In this document: positions 41,496 through 49,078 of the stretch, piece by piece
Layout of the letters: each line of letters starts with the position of its first letter
Position numbering within the stretch: the first letter of the stretch is position 1
Assembly: GCA_900766915.1 (NCBI GenBank)
Contig: CAAFXE010000333.1
Coordinates: forward strand, 1 to 64,000
Reading direction: 5' to 3'
Origin: Lachnospiraceae bacterium
Lineage (GTDB): Bacteria; Bacillota; Clostridia; Lachnospirales; Lachnospiraceae
Length of the DNA: 64,000 nucleotides
Made by a program: the position numbers and the translations under genes
Notes under the pieces: generated by a model
Told to the model about the DNA's origin: nothing
Database searches by the model: none
What the model saw: the letters and a program-made list of their open reading frames with translations, nothing else

Positions 41496-42115
41496 TATGC
41501 ATATACCTCCTGAATTGTTTCTACTGCAGCTTTTGTTACGATCATTGTATTGTATTTTAAGATATCATACACATTGATTGTATTTGTCTGCGCTGTGATT
41601 ACGTTAGGAATGTTCTTAGCGGACATTACAACGTTTTTATCGTTTTCATTGATTACTACCATAGCTTTGTTAACATTTAAGTTGTTAAGAACAGCCTGGA
41701 AGTTCTTTGTTTTGATTTCATCAAATTTAAGTTCGTCAAGAACGATGAATTTGTTTTCCTGTACCTTTGCTGTTAAAACAGATTTCAGTGCAAGTCTTCT
41801 TTCCTTCTTGTTTAATTTGATTGTGTACTCTCTTGGTGTTGGAGCGAATACTACACCGCCGCCAGTCCACTGCGGAGCTCTTGTTGAACCCTGTCTAGCG
41901 TGACCTGTTCCTTTCTGTCTCCATGGTTTTCTTCCACCACCGGATACTTCAGAACGAGTTTTAGCTTTCTGTGTTCCCTGTCTTTTATTTGCAAGCTGGC
42001 TAACTACTGCCATGTGTACGAGATGTTCATTAACTTCTACACCAAACACAGCATCGTTAAGTTCCATTGTGCCAACTTCTTTGCCTTCCATATTGTAAAC
42101 AGATACGTTTGCCAT
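41495..42115 (-). CDS. rplD: 50S ribosomal protein L4 (uL4)
   Basis: 206 residues with QGTQKAKTRSEVSGGGRKPW, then RQKGTGHARQGSTRAPQWTG and the conserved central loop that enters the exit tunnel. In some bacteria L4 represses the S10 operon by binding its leader; here the leader at 43254-43372 is a candidate target. Confidence 0.98.
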   Translation of the reverse strand: MANVSVYNMEGKEVGTMELNDAVFGVEVNEHLVHMAVVSQLANKRQGTQKAKTRSEVSGGGRKPWRQKGTGHARQGSTRAPQWTGGGVVFAPTPREYTIKLNKKERRLALKSVLTAKVQENKFIVLDELKFDEIKTKNFQAVLNNLNVNKAMVVINENDKNVVMSAKNIPNVITAQTNTINVYDILKYNTMIVTKAAVETIQEVYA

Positions 42116-42141
42116 CTGTGCGTCCTCCTTTCTTTAAAAGC

Positions 42142-42777
42142 TTACTTACCAGCTTTTACCGTTTCTTTAATTGTAACTAAAGATTTCTTTGGTCCTGGTA
42201 CAGCACCTTTTACTAAAAGTAAGTTGTTTTCAACGTCTACTTTTACGATTTCAAGGTTCTGGATTGTGATTTTCTTTGCTCCCATGTGACCTGGCATTCC
42301 TTTTCCTTTGAATACCTTACTTGGATCGGAACAAGCACCGTTAGAACCCTGATGACGATGGAATTTAGAACCGTGAGCCATAGGTCCTCTGTGCTGACCA
42401 AGACGTTTGATCGCACCCTGGAATCCTTTACCTTTTGAAATTGCTGTAGCGTCTACTTTATCTCCAGCTTCAAAGATATCTGCTTTGATTTCCTGAGCTA
42501 ATGCATAATCAGCTGCGTTTTCAAATTTGAATTCTTTGATGTATCTTTTGTAAGAAACACCTGCTTTGTCAAAGTGTCCTTTTAATGGTTTGTTCACTAA
42601 CTTTTCTCTCTTGTCAGCGAAACCAACCTGTACTGCTGAGTATCCATCGTTTTCCACAGTTTTGATCTGAGTTACAACACATGGACCAGCCTGTAATACA
42701 GTCACTGGAGTTAATACTCCGTCTTCGTTGAAGATTTGAGTCATTCCGACTTTTGTTGCTAAGATCGCTTTCTTCAT
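42142..42777 (-). CDS. rplC: 50S ribosomal protein L3 (uL3)
   Basis: 211 residues: MKKAILATKVGMTQIFNEDG, SKGKGFQGAIKRLGQHRGPM and the following GSKFHRHQGSNGACSDPSKV. Full length. It is separated from rpsJ by 118 bases that contain a short ACCG-GAAA-CGGT hairpin but no gene. Confidence 0.98.
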   Translation of the reverse strand: MKKAILATKVGMTQIFNEDGVLTPVTVLQAGPCVVTQIKTVENDGYSAVQVGFADKREKLVNKPLKGHFDKAGVSYKRYIKEFKFENAADYALAQEIKADIFEAGDKVDATAISKGKGFQGAIKRLGQHRGPMAHGSKFHRHQGSNGACSDPSKVFKGKGMPGHMGAKKITIQNLEIVKVDVENNLLLVKGAVPGPKKSLVTIKETVKAGK

Positions 42778-42895
42778 CTTATACCTCCTGTTTTCTCTAC
42801 AGCGGAATACTCATCCGAGCATTCATCCTAGCCGCAGGATAAAAATTTAATGTTTTGCACCGTTTCCGGTGGCAACAATCAGCGATTTGCTGTTG

Positions 42896-43213
42896 TTATT
42901 TGGTTTTCATTTTGATATCGATATCAACACCAGCCGGCATTTCTAATCTTGATAATGCATCAACTGTTTTCTGTGTTGGAGCAATGATATCAATGAGTCT
43001 CTTATGAGTTCTCTGCTCAAACTGTTCTCTGGAGTCTTTATATTTGTGAACAGCTCTAAGGATTGTAACTACTTCTTTCTTTGTTGGAAGTGGTACCGGT
43101 CCGCTCACCTGTGCTCCATTCTTCTTTACAGTTTCGATAATTTTCTTTGCAGATGCATCAACTAACTGATGATCATAAGCCTTTAATGTGATTCTCATTA
43201 CTTGACTTGCCAT
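42896..43213 (-). CDS. rpsJ: 30S ribosomal protein S10 (uS10)
   Basis: 105 residues: MRITLKAYDHQLVDASAKKI, then VSGPVPLPTKKEVVTILRAV and RLIDIIAPTQKTVDALSRLE. First gene of the S10-spc-alpha cluster, downstream of a leader of about 260 bases. S10 also acts in transcription antitermination with NusB. Confidence 0.98.
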   Translation of the reverse strand: MASQVMRITLKAYDHQLVDASAKKIIETVKKNGAQVSGPVPLPTKKEVVTILRAVHKYKDSREQFEQRTHKRLIDIIAPTQKTVDALSRLEMPAGVDIDIKMKTK

Positions 43214-43253
43214 AAAAAAAGTCGCCTCCTTTTCGTACTTTTAACTACCAGTA

Positions 43254-43372
43254 CGACAAGTGGTGACTGTACACATGTCCGTGTGTTTCCCCGCATATCC
43301 TTAGCTCTATGCGCACACTAACTCCTCATTCATTAAAATTCATGAACTATCAATTTGTACAGTGACTTGTCG
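43254..43372 (-). promoter_or_regulatory. Structured S10-operon leader RNA
   Basis: A long-range stem pairs CGACAAGT and TGACTGTACA (43254-43273) with TGTACAGTGACTTGTCG (43356-43372), closing a domain of about 85 bases. Inside are at least two hairpins, ACACA/TGTGT and CGCATA/TATGCG. It lies between the S10 promoter and rpsJ. Feedback control by a ribosomal protein is the likely role, by analogy with other S10 leaders, but no known motif was verified. Confidence 0.55.
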
Positions 43373-43477
43373 CCAGTTTTTCTAAATTGACATTCGCTCC
43401 ACGGAAAACCTGCCGGTAGATTGCTCTCCCGAACAGCAACCTCACGCTTCTACGCTATCAATGTCACAACAGTAGCT

Positions 43478-43506
43478 ATTATATGGGAAAAACTCGATTT
43501 TTGCAA
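43478..43506 (-). promoter_or_regulatory. Sigma-A promoter of the S10 operon
   Basis: On the minus strand TTGCAA (43501-43506) and TATAAT (43478-43483) with a 17-base spacer. Transcription would start near 43470, giving a leader of about 255 bases before rpsJ. Confidence 0.75.
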
Positions 43507-43626
43507 GGTTTTTTGCAAATTTTCTGCTACAAAATTTTTCATGAATTTCACGAAGTTTTTATTCAGTTTTTGTGTATTTTGCACAATTTCATTTTAATGC
43601 AAGTTTTACTTTTTCTTTCAAGGGAC

Positions 43627-43789
43627 GCCTGACGGACTGCGATTTCCTCACTCCGCAGGCTCCCTTCTCCTCAACTAACCTAAGAACTGCTAATCACTCG
43701 CGCGAGAGCACGCTTCGTGAAGCAGTTCTAAGGTGGATTTTCGGACGCGTCCGCTTAACGCTGCGTGAGAAAACCACAGTCCGCCAGGC
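43627..43789. repeat. 163-nt nested palindromic element
   Basis: Outer arms GCCTGACGGACTG (43627-43639) and CAGTCCGCCAGGC (43777-43789) match at 12 of 13 positions. Inside are TTTCCTCAC/GTGAGAAA, inner arms ACCTAAGAACTGCT (43678-43691) and AGCAGTTCTAAGGT (43721-43734) matching at 13 of 14, and a tip with CTCGCGCGAG and GCACGCTTCGTG. A further perfect palindrome CGGACGCGTCCG is at 43742-43753. It is noticeably GC-rich beside AT-rich flanks. No ORF. It fills the gap between the putP stop and the S10 promoter (the 43214-43890 stretch), and resembles a MITE or structured RNA. Confidence 0.75.
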
Positions 43790-43890
43790 TGTGACTTTAA
43801 AGTTTATAACAATAATCACAACAAAAGTTACAGCAAAAAGAAATAGTATCTCCAACCCAAGTATAGTTCAGATTCTATTTTCTTTCAAAC

Positions 43891-45429
43891 TTAAATCTCC
43901 TCGTCAGATACTACGCGGTCAAATTCCGCAAGGATAGATGCGTCAGGTGCTTTGGTGCAAAGGCTGACTACAACGATCAGGATGATGCTGATCAAAAATC
44001 CGATGGCAAGGGAGTAGAGTCCTGTGGCTGCGCCAAGGGTCATGCCTCCTACCAGTGGGATGTAATCCCAGATGATAACGGTCAGACCGCCGGATACGAT
44101 ACCGGCTACTGCACCTTCAAAGTTACATCTCTTCCAGAACAGGGACATTAATACGGTAGGACCGAAAGCTGCGCCAAGTCCCGCCCATGCATTGGATACA
44201 AGACCCATGATACTGCTGTTTGGATCCAGCGCAATGATGTACGCGATTACTGAGACTGCGAGAACTGTAATACGGCTGACTCTCATGGCAGTTTTCTGGT
44301 CTGCATCTGGTTTTAAGATTCCTTTGTAAATATCTTCTGATACGGAAGATGCTGTTACCAGAAGCTGAGAGTCTGCTGTGGACATAATGGCTGCCAGAAT
44401 ACCGCAAAGGAAGATACCTGCAATAAACGGCAACGCCAGTTCTTTTGTGAAAATCTTTGTAATCATTTCAATAAACACGGTTTCTGCAGAAGCTGCCCCC
44501 TCTGTGCCAAGCACGGTTGGATAAAGGAACGCTCTTCCCAGCATACCGATGATCACTGCAAATGCCAGAGAAATTGCAACCCATACGATGGCGATGCCTT
44601 TGGACTTGTTTAATTCCTTCTGATTTTTTACCGCCATAAAACGAACAAGAATATGCGGCATACCACAGTAACCAAGTCCCCACGCCAGCTGGGAAATAAT
44701 CTCTACCGATGTAAAGTGACGGTCACCGTTTTTCATGACATTTAAAAAGTTTGCTGCATTTACTCCGGTCTGTGCCAAAGATTCCGCTACATTTCCCTGC
44801 ATCAGAGAATATGCTACGATCGGCACAGTCATCAGTGCAACGACCATTAACATTCCCTGGATAAAGTCTGTGGTACATACTGCCTTAAATCCACCCATGA
44901 AGGTATAGGCTAAGATGATCAGTGCCCCGATGGTTAAGGAAACCCGATAGTCTACGCCGAATACGGATGAGAAAAGCTTTCCGCCGGATGCAAAAGCAGA
45001 TGCTGTATATACTAAAAAGAAGACCACTATTACTATAGAAGAAACTCCTAACAATACCCGCTTTTTATCATGGAAACGATTTTCTAAATATGCCGGAAGT
45101 GTCAGGGAATTGTTAGCTACGATGGTATAGCGGCGAAGTCTTCCGGAAATCACGATCCAGTTAAATACAGTTCCAAGAAAAAGACCTACGGCAATCCAGC
45201 ACTGTCCGGTTCCCAGTGCGTAAACACTGCCCGGAAGTCCCATCAAAAGCCAGCCGCTCATATCCGATGCCTGTGCAGAAAGGGCTACGACCCAGCCTCC
45301 CAAGCCTCTTCCGCCCAGGAAATAATCTTCTGTGCTGTTGGTTGTTTTCATGTAGATTGCTCCAATCGCGATCATCAGTGCCATATATGCAATGAAAGCG
45401 ATCAGAATCCAGATTGTTGTGCTACTCAT
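43891..45429 (-). CDS. putP: Sodium/proline symporter (SSS family)
   Basis: 512 residues, about 13 membrane helices, with the PutP features: N-terminal GRGLGGWVVALSAQASDMSG with the Na+-binding region, LPAYLENRF, and the family motif segment GYCGMPHILVRFMAVKNQKE. It imports proline with Na+, as nutrient or osmolyte. It is monocistronic with its own promoter at 45490-45518. The neighbouring TetR gene is transcribed towards it but is separated by a terminator. Confidence 0.93.
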   Translation of the reverse strand: MSSTTIWILIAFIAYMALMIAIGAIYMKTTNSTEDYFLGGRGLGGWVVALSAQASDMSGWLLMGLPGSVYALGTGQCWIAVGLFLGTVFNWIVISGRLRRYTIVANNSLTLPAYLENRFHDKKRVLLGVSSIVIVVFFLVYTASAFASGGKLFSSVFGVDYRVSLTIGALIILAYTFMGGFKAVCTTDFIQGMLMVVALMTVPIVAYSLMQGNVAESLAQTGVNAANFLNVMKNGDRHFTSVEIISQLAWGLGYCGMPHILVRFMAVKNQKELNKSKGIAIVWVAISLAFAVIIGMLGRAFLYPTVLGTEGAASAETVFIEMITKIFTKELALPFIAGIFLCGILAAIMSTADSQLLVTASSVSEDIYKGILKPDADQKTAMRVSRITVLAVSVIAYIIALDPNSSIMGLVSNAWAGLGAAFGPTVLMSLFWKRCNFEGAVAGIVSGGLTVIIWDYIPLVGGMTLGAATGLYSLAIGFLISIILIVVVSLCTKAPDASILAEFDRVVSDEEI

Positions 45430-45489
45430 AATCTTACTCCTCTTTCATATCTTTTGTAACTGCTCCCACTTGCAGTCACGTTTCTACAC

Positions 45490-45518
45490 AGTATATCAGT
45501 ACTTTCACATTTTAGCAA
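45490..45518 (-). promoter_or_regulatory. Predicted promoter of putP
   Basis: TTGCTA (45513-45518) and TATACT (45490-45495) with a 17-base spacer on the minus strand. Just downstream lies an imperfect palindrome GTAACTGC/GCAGTCAC (about 45460-45480), a possible operator. Confidence 0.65.
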
Positions 45519-45571
45519 TCTAAAGTACAAAAACTAGACCAAAGTCTATACGTTATTTTATACAATTTAAT

Positions 45572-45597
45572 AAAAACCTTGAAAAATCAAGGTTTTT
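45572..45597 (-). terminator. Intrinsic terminator of the TetR-family gene
   Basis: Stem AAAAACCTTGA with TCAAGGTTTTT around a short A-rich loop, flanked by T runs on the minus strand, 65 bases after the stop at 45662. Confidence 0.82.
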
Positions 45598-45661
45598 TAC
45601 TGTACTTTTCTATAAACTTTTCTATTTTCATCAAAAATTGCTGCAATTTTTGTGAATTTTT

Positions 45662-46252
45662 TCAGGACTGTTTCACGCTCAGATCCTTCAAAAACATTCT
45701 CATCATTTTGTTCCCATACGTTTTCAGTGAATACTCACTGCCGCTAAGGCACCAGTCATAAAGAAGGCCACGTTCACATAGAGCGTACACCTTGGCGATC
45801 TCATAGGAAGGCATGGCAAGGGTCAGTTCTCCCCGCTGCTGCCCTTCCGCTACAATCCGGTTCAGTAGCTTATAGTAGATCCGGTTCTGATCCAGAAGAT
45901 GTTTATCTCCTTTGGTAATCAACTGGGAAGAATATAAAGAAGCCAAAAGATCCTTGGACACCTGATGTTCTACCATGTCAAACAATTCCTGATTTAAATA
46001 CATGAGCTTTTCAAAGCTGTCCATTTCCGGGTCCATCTCCTGAAGGAGCTCTTCGTATTTCTCATCAAACAGGTAAGACAGCGAACTTAGTAGTCCGTCC
46101 TTTCCATTAAAATAGTGGTAGAAGGTTCCCTTGCTGGTTCCCGATTCCTTAATAATCTGATCCACCGTAGTATGGTCATATCCATTTTCATAAAACAGCT
46201 TCCACGCTGCCGATACGATTTTGCTTTTTGTCGTAAGCTTTTTCCCTGCCAT
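45662..46252 (-). CDS. TetR/AcrR-family transcriptional regulator
   Basis: 196 residues. The N-terminal helix-turn-helix (about 8-55) has AAWKLFYENGYDHTTVDQII and SGTSKGTFYHYFNGKDGLLS. The C-terminal ligand domain is variable. It is divergent from the plus-strand methyltransferase gene across a 211-base region that holds an 8-bp inverted repeat, which is a candidate operator. Confidence 0.92.
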   Translation of the reverse strand: MAGKKLTTKSKIVSAAWKLFYENGYDHTTVDQIIKESGTSKGTFYHYFNGKDGLLSSLSYLFDEKYEELLQEMDPEMDSFEKLMYLNQELFDMVEHQVSKDLLASLYSSQLITKGDKHLLDQNRIYYKLLNRIVAEGQQRGELTLAMPSYEIAKVYALCERGLLYDWCLSGSEYSLKTYGNKMMRMFLKDLSVKQS

Positions 46253-46283
46253 AGTTTCTCCTCTTTAGACGATATGTATTATT

Positions 46284-46312
46284 ATTAAACAATCATTTTG
46301 ATGGTTTGTAAA
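46284..46312 (-). promoter_or_regulatory. Predicted promoter of the TetR-family gene
   Basis: TTTACA (46307-46312) and TTTAAT (46284-46289) with a 17-base spacer on the minus strand, ending about 32 bases before the ATG. Confidence 0.55.
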
Positions 46313-46324
46313 GGCAAAAGGCAA

Positions 46325-46350
46325 GTTACTGTTCACTTTGGTACAGTAAC
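46325..46350. promoter_or_regulatory. Inverted repeat, candidate TetR-family operator
   Basis: Perfect 8-bp arms GTTACTGT and ACAGTAAC separated by 10 bases, in the divergent region between the TetR-family gene and the methyltransferase gene, just upstream of the predicted TetR promoter. Operator role is inferred from position. Confidence 0.45.
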
Positions 46351-46463
46351 AGAAACAATCACTTTATGGTTTTTGTTCCTCGCTTGCATTTACACCCAAT
46401 CCTTGGTAAGATGTCCTTACAGACAAAACAATTTAAGTATATATAATATAGGAAGAGAAATTT

Positions 46464-47324
46464 ATGTTTATAGCAGACGGATGGAAAGATTACGAAGTTA
46501 TCGATACTTCGAAAGGCGAAAAATTAGAGCGATGGGGTGATTACCTTCTGGTGCGTCCGGACCCACAGGTCATCTGGGATACTCCAAAAACACACAAAGG
46601 CTGGAAAAAAATGAATGGTCATTACCACCGCAGCAAAAAAGGCGGCGGCGAATGGGAATTTTTTGACCTTCCGGAACAGTGGACTATCAATTATAAAAGC
46701 CTGACCTTCAATTTAAAGCCTTTCAGTTTTAAGCACACGGGGCTTTTCCCCGAGCAGGCAGCCAACTGGGACTGGTTTTCTGAAAAGATCAAACATGCAG
46801 GCAGACCCATTAAAGTATTAAATCTCTTTGCCTACACAGGCGGAGCAACCTTAGCTGCCGCCGCTGCAGGTGCCAGTGTTACCCATGTAGATGCTTCCAA
46901 GGGTATGGTAACCTGGGCAAAGGAAAATGCCCGTTCTTCCGGACTGGCCGATGCACCGATCCGCTGGATCGTAGATGACTGTGTAAAGTTTGTAGAACGT
47001 GAAATTCGCCGTGGCAATCATTACGATGCCATCATTATGGATCCTCCATCCTATGGAAGAGGACCTAAAGGGGAAATCTGGAAGATTGAAGATTCCATTC
47101 ATCCCTTTATCAAGCTTTGTACACAGCTTTTAAGTGATAAACCTCTGTTTTTCCTGATCAATTCCTACACCACAGGATTACAGCCGGCAGTACTTTCTTA
47201 TATGCTTGGCACAGAGCTGAAAAAATGGGATGGAAAAATCGACTCTCAGGAGGTCGGCCTTCCGGTATCCTCAAATGGACTTGTACTGCCCTGCGGTGCA
47301 AGCGGCAGATGGGAAGCAAAATAA
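46464..47324 (+). CDS. Class I SAM-dependent methyltransferase (RlmI/RlmL-like)
   Basis: 286 residues with a beta-rich N-terminal segment (about 1-100) and a Rossmann methyltransferase: LNLFAYTGGATLAAAAAGA near 118, VTHVDASKGMVTWAKENARS, and IIMDPPSYGRGPKGE near 200. The DPPSYGRG motif and layout match the COG1092/RlmI-type 23S rRNA cytosine methyltransferase group, but the PUA domain of true RlmI is absent. It probably methylates rRNA. GGAAGAG precedes the ATG and a clear terminator follows. Confidence 0.85.
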   Translation: MFIADGWKDYEVIDTSKGEKLERWGDYLLVRPDPQVIWDTPKTHKGWKKMNGHYHRSKKGGGEWEFFDLPEQWTINYKSLTFNLKPFSFKHTGLFPEQAANWDWFSEKIKHAGRPIKVLNLFAYTGGATLAAAAAGASVTHVDASKGMVTWAKENARSSGLADAPIRWIVDDCVKFVEREIRRGNHYDAIIMDPPSYGRGPKGEIWKIEDSIHPFIKLCTQLLSDKPLFFLINSYTTGLQPAVLSYMLGTELKKWDGKIDSQEVGLPVSSNGLVLPCGASGRWEAK

Positions 47325-47334
47325 AAGAACAACC

Positions 47335-47374
47335 AAACTGCAAGGTATCTGCCCGTACAGATATTTTGCAGTTT
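47335..47374 (+). terminator. Intrinsic terminator of the methyltransferase gene
   Basis: Stem AAACTGCAA...TTGCAGTTT continued by TATCTG/CAGATA after a small internal loop, followed by TTATTTTTTT. Confidence 0.9.
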
Positions 47375-47444
47375 TTATTTTTTTAATTAACTATTCAAAC
47401 TTTTTGCTATCCTTCATCATCTATAATAATGAAAGCACTTACAT

Positions 47445-47479
47445 ACAATAGAAAGCACGCTATGCGAACTTTCTATTGT
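47445..47479 (+). repeat. Leader hairpin before the sigma factor gene
   Basis: Perfect 11-bp arms ACAATAGAAAG and CTTTCTATTGT enclosing CACGC-TAT-GCGAA, which can extend the stem by CGC/GCG. It ends 27 bases before the sigma factor ATG. Its tip resembles that of the 93-nt repeats and the 43.7-kb palindrome. Confidence 0.65.
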
Positions 47480-47506
47480 CATGAACAAAAGAAAGGAATC
47501 TTACGC

Positions 47507-47986
47507 ATGCGTGAACAATTCATCGAATTCCTTCTTGAAAATCAGCAAAAATTCTATCGATATGCTTTTACCTATGTTCATCACAGAGAGACTGCCATGG
47601 ACACAGTGCAGAATAGTTTTCTAAAGGCCCTTGAACAGATTTCTACCCTTAGGAATCCGGATGCCATGAAAACATGGTTCTACCGCATTCTCACCAATGA
47701 ATGCCTGCAGGCACTCAAAAAGAGCAAAAGAGAAAATCTGGTAGAACCCAGCTGTATTCAAGATGAAATCTATCTGGAAAAAGCCTATGAACCGGCTTTG
47801 GAGCTTTACGAAGCTGTCAGGCAGCTTCCGCCTGAAACACAAACGATTATTTTCCTCCACTATTACGAGGAATATACCTTAAAGGAGATCTCACAAATTA
47901 CAGGAAGCAATTTAAACACAGTAAAATCAAGACTTTATGCAGGTCTAAAGAAACTCAAGGAAATTGTGAAGGAGGAGGTACAATGA
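47507..47986 (+). CDS. sigV: ECF-type RNA polymerase sigma factor (SigV-like)
   Basis: 159 residues: region 2 (about 8-70, with FYRYAFTYVHHRETAMDTVQ and TWFYRILTNECLQALKKSKR) and region 4 (about 100-155, with LPPETQTIIFLHYYEEYTLK and GSNLNTVKSRLYAGLKKLKE). GGAA a few bases upstream places the start at 47507; the longer frame runs through the leader hairpin. It overlaps the next gene by ATGA. With its RsiV-like partner it probably answers lysozyme or envelope stress. Confidence 0.85.
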   Translation: MREQFIEFLLENQQKFYRYAFTYVHHRETAMDTVQNSFLKALEQISTLRNPDAMKTWFYRILTNECLQALKKSKRENLVEPSCIQDEIYLEKAYEPALELYEAVRQLPPETQTIIFLHYYEEYTLKEISQITGSNLNTVKSRLYAGLKKLKEIVKEEVQ

Positions 47987-48882
47987 GAAATTTAAAAGAT
48001 GCAAAAAACATTTATGACCACATCGTTGTCCCGGAAGAATTAGATGAGCGTTTACGGGAAACCCTGAAAAATATTCCGGAATCACCGAAGAAAACCAATA
48101 AGCTGGTACGTTTTTCCAGATGGAGTGCTTCTGCTGCCGCAGCACTATTCCTGTGCTTCGCAGTTGGCTTAAACACCAGCGAAAGCTTTGCCATGGAAAT
48201 GTCCGGTGTTCCGATTCTTGGCACGATTGCCAAAGTCCTGACGATCCGCTCCTATGAAACAACGGAAGATATCACGACCACAAAGGTGGAAATTCCGGAG
48301 GTTCAGGTAGAGGAAGCCACAGAGAAAGTCAAAAATGCCATCACAGATGTAAATGCTGAGATTCAGGCACTGGTAGAAAGATTCACCTCTGAGAAAGAGG
48401 AAGAAATCAAAGAATACAAACAGGCTTTTCTGGAGACCGGCGGTACCGAGGAAGAATGGGCAGAGCGAACCATTGATGTGAATGTAAATTATGAAGTAAA
48501 ACACCAGAGTGAAACAACGCTCTCCCTGTTGGTGGATGCATGGATCTCTGCGTTTAACTTCCAGGAGGAAAGACATTTCTATAACATCGATCTGGTGACA
48601 GGCAAAGAACTGACGCTCACCGATCTTTTGGGAGAAGATGCTTACGAATATGCCAGCAAATGTGTGCTGGAGCAAATGAATCAAATGATCGAAGCAGAAC
48701 CGGATGCTTATATTTTCTGGGGTGTTAACGACAGCGGAGATATGAACATTCCCTATGAAGGTGTCAAAGAGAGCACTCCCTTCTATATTAATGAAGCAGG
48801 GAATGTAGTGATTTCTTTTAACAAATATGATGTAGGCCCGGGATATATGGGCATTCAGGAATTTGAGATACCCATGAGATAA
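47983..48882 (+). CDS. rsiV: Anti-sigma factor RsiV-like (DUF3298 domain)
   Basis: 299 residues: a cytoplasmic N-terminal part (about 1-42), one membrane helix (about 47-70), a charged helical stretch (about 100-150) and a C-terminal domain with ERHFYNIDLVTGKELTLTDL, typical of DUF3298/RsiV. In Bacillus and Clostridioides RsiV binds lysozyme and is then cleaved to free SigV. Overlaps the sigma factor gene by 4 bases, so expression is coupled. The lysozyme-sensing role is transferred from the family. Confidence 0.85.
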   Translation: MRNLKDAKNIYDHIVVPEELDERLRETLKNIPESPKKTNKLVRFSRWSASAAAALFLCFAVGLNTSESFAMEMSGVPILGTIAKVLTIRSYETTEDITTTKVEIPEVQVEEATEKVKNAITDVNAEIQALVERFTSEKEEEIKEYKQAFLETGGTEEEWAERTIDVNVNYEVKHQSETTLSLLVDAWISAFNFQEERHFYNIDLVTGKELTLTDLLGEDAYEYASKCVLEQMNQMIEAEPDAYIFWGVNDSGDMNIPYEGVKESTPFYINEAGNVVISFNKYDVGPGYMGIQEFEIPMR

Positions 48883-48895
48883 CAGCCCTAAAACA

Positions 48896-48936
48896 AAACA
48901 GGATATGCAGCATTTTTCAATGCACGTATCCTGTTT
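48896..48936 (+). terminator. Terminator after the sigma/anti-sigma operon
   Basis: Arms AAACAGGATA and TATCCTGTTT with an extra GCA/TGC pairing inside, followed by CTTCAT and weak T content, 14 bases after the stop. Confidence 0.7.
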
Positions 48937-49001
48937 CTTCATAAAAATAGTACATTAGCCAATGGGACAGGTTCCTTGGCTACATTTTCTTCTCAACACA
49001 C

Positions 49002-49041
49002 AAGTGCACCCACAGAATTTTTATATTCCATGGATGCACTT
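49002..49041. repeat. 40-nt hairpin downstream of the MATE gene
   Basis: Arms AAGTGCACCCA and TGGATGCACTT pair with one mismatch; GAAT/ATTC continues the stem inside. No T run on either side, so it is not a classical terminator. The stretch 48937-49078 otherwise shows another 7-bp repeat (TAGCCAA/TTGGCTA) and no gene. Confidence 0.5.
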
Positions 49042-49078
49042 CTAAAGGGGGGAATCAAAAAATGATATAAGCAATTTA

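Noticed and set aside
47401..47440. TATAAT before the sigma factor gene as a sigma-A promoter or an ECF autoregulated promoter
   Set aside because: No acceptable -35 box at 16-18 bases and no clear ECF -35/-10 pair.
48962..49045. 27-codon plus-strand frame before the MATE gene end
   Set aside because: No ribosome-binding site and it is built largely from the 49002-49041 hairpin.
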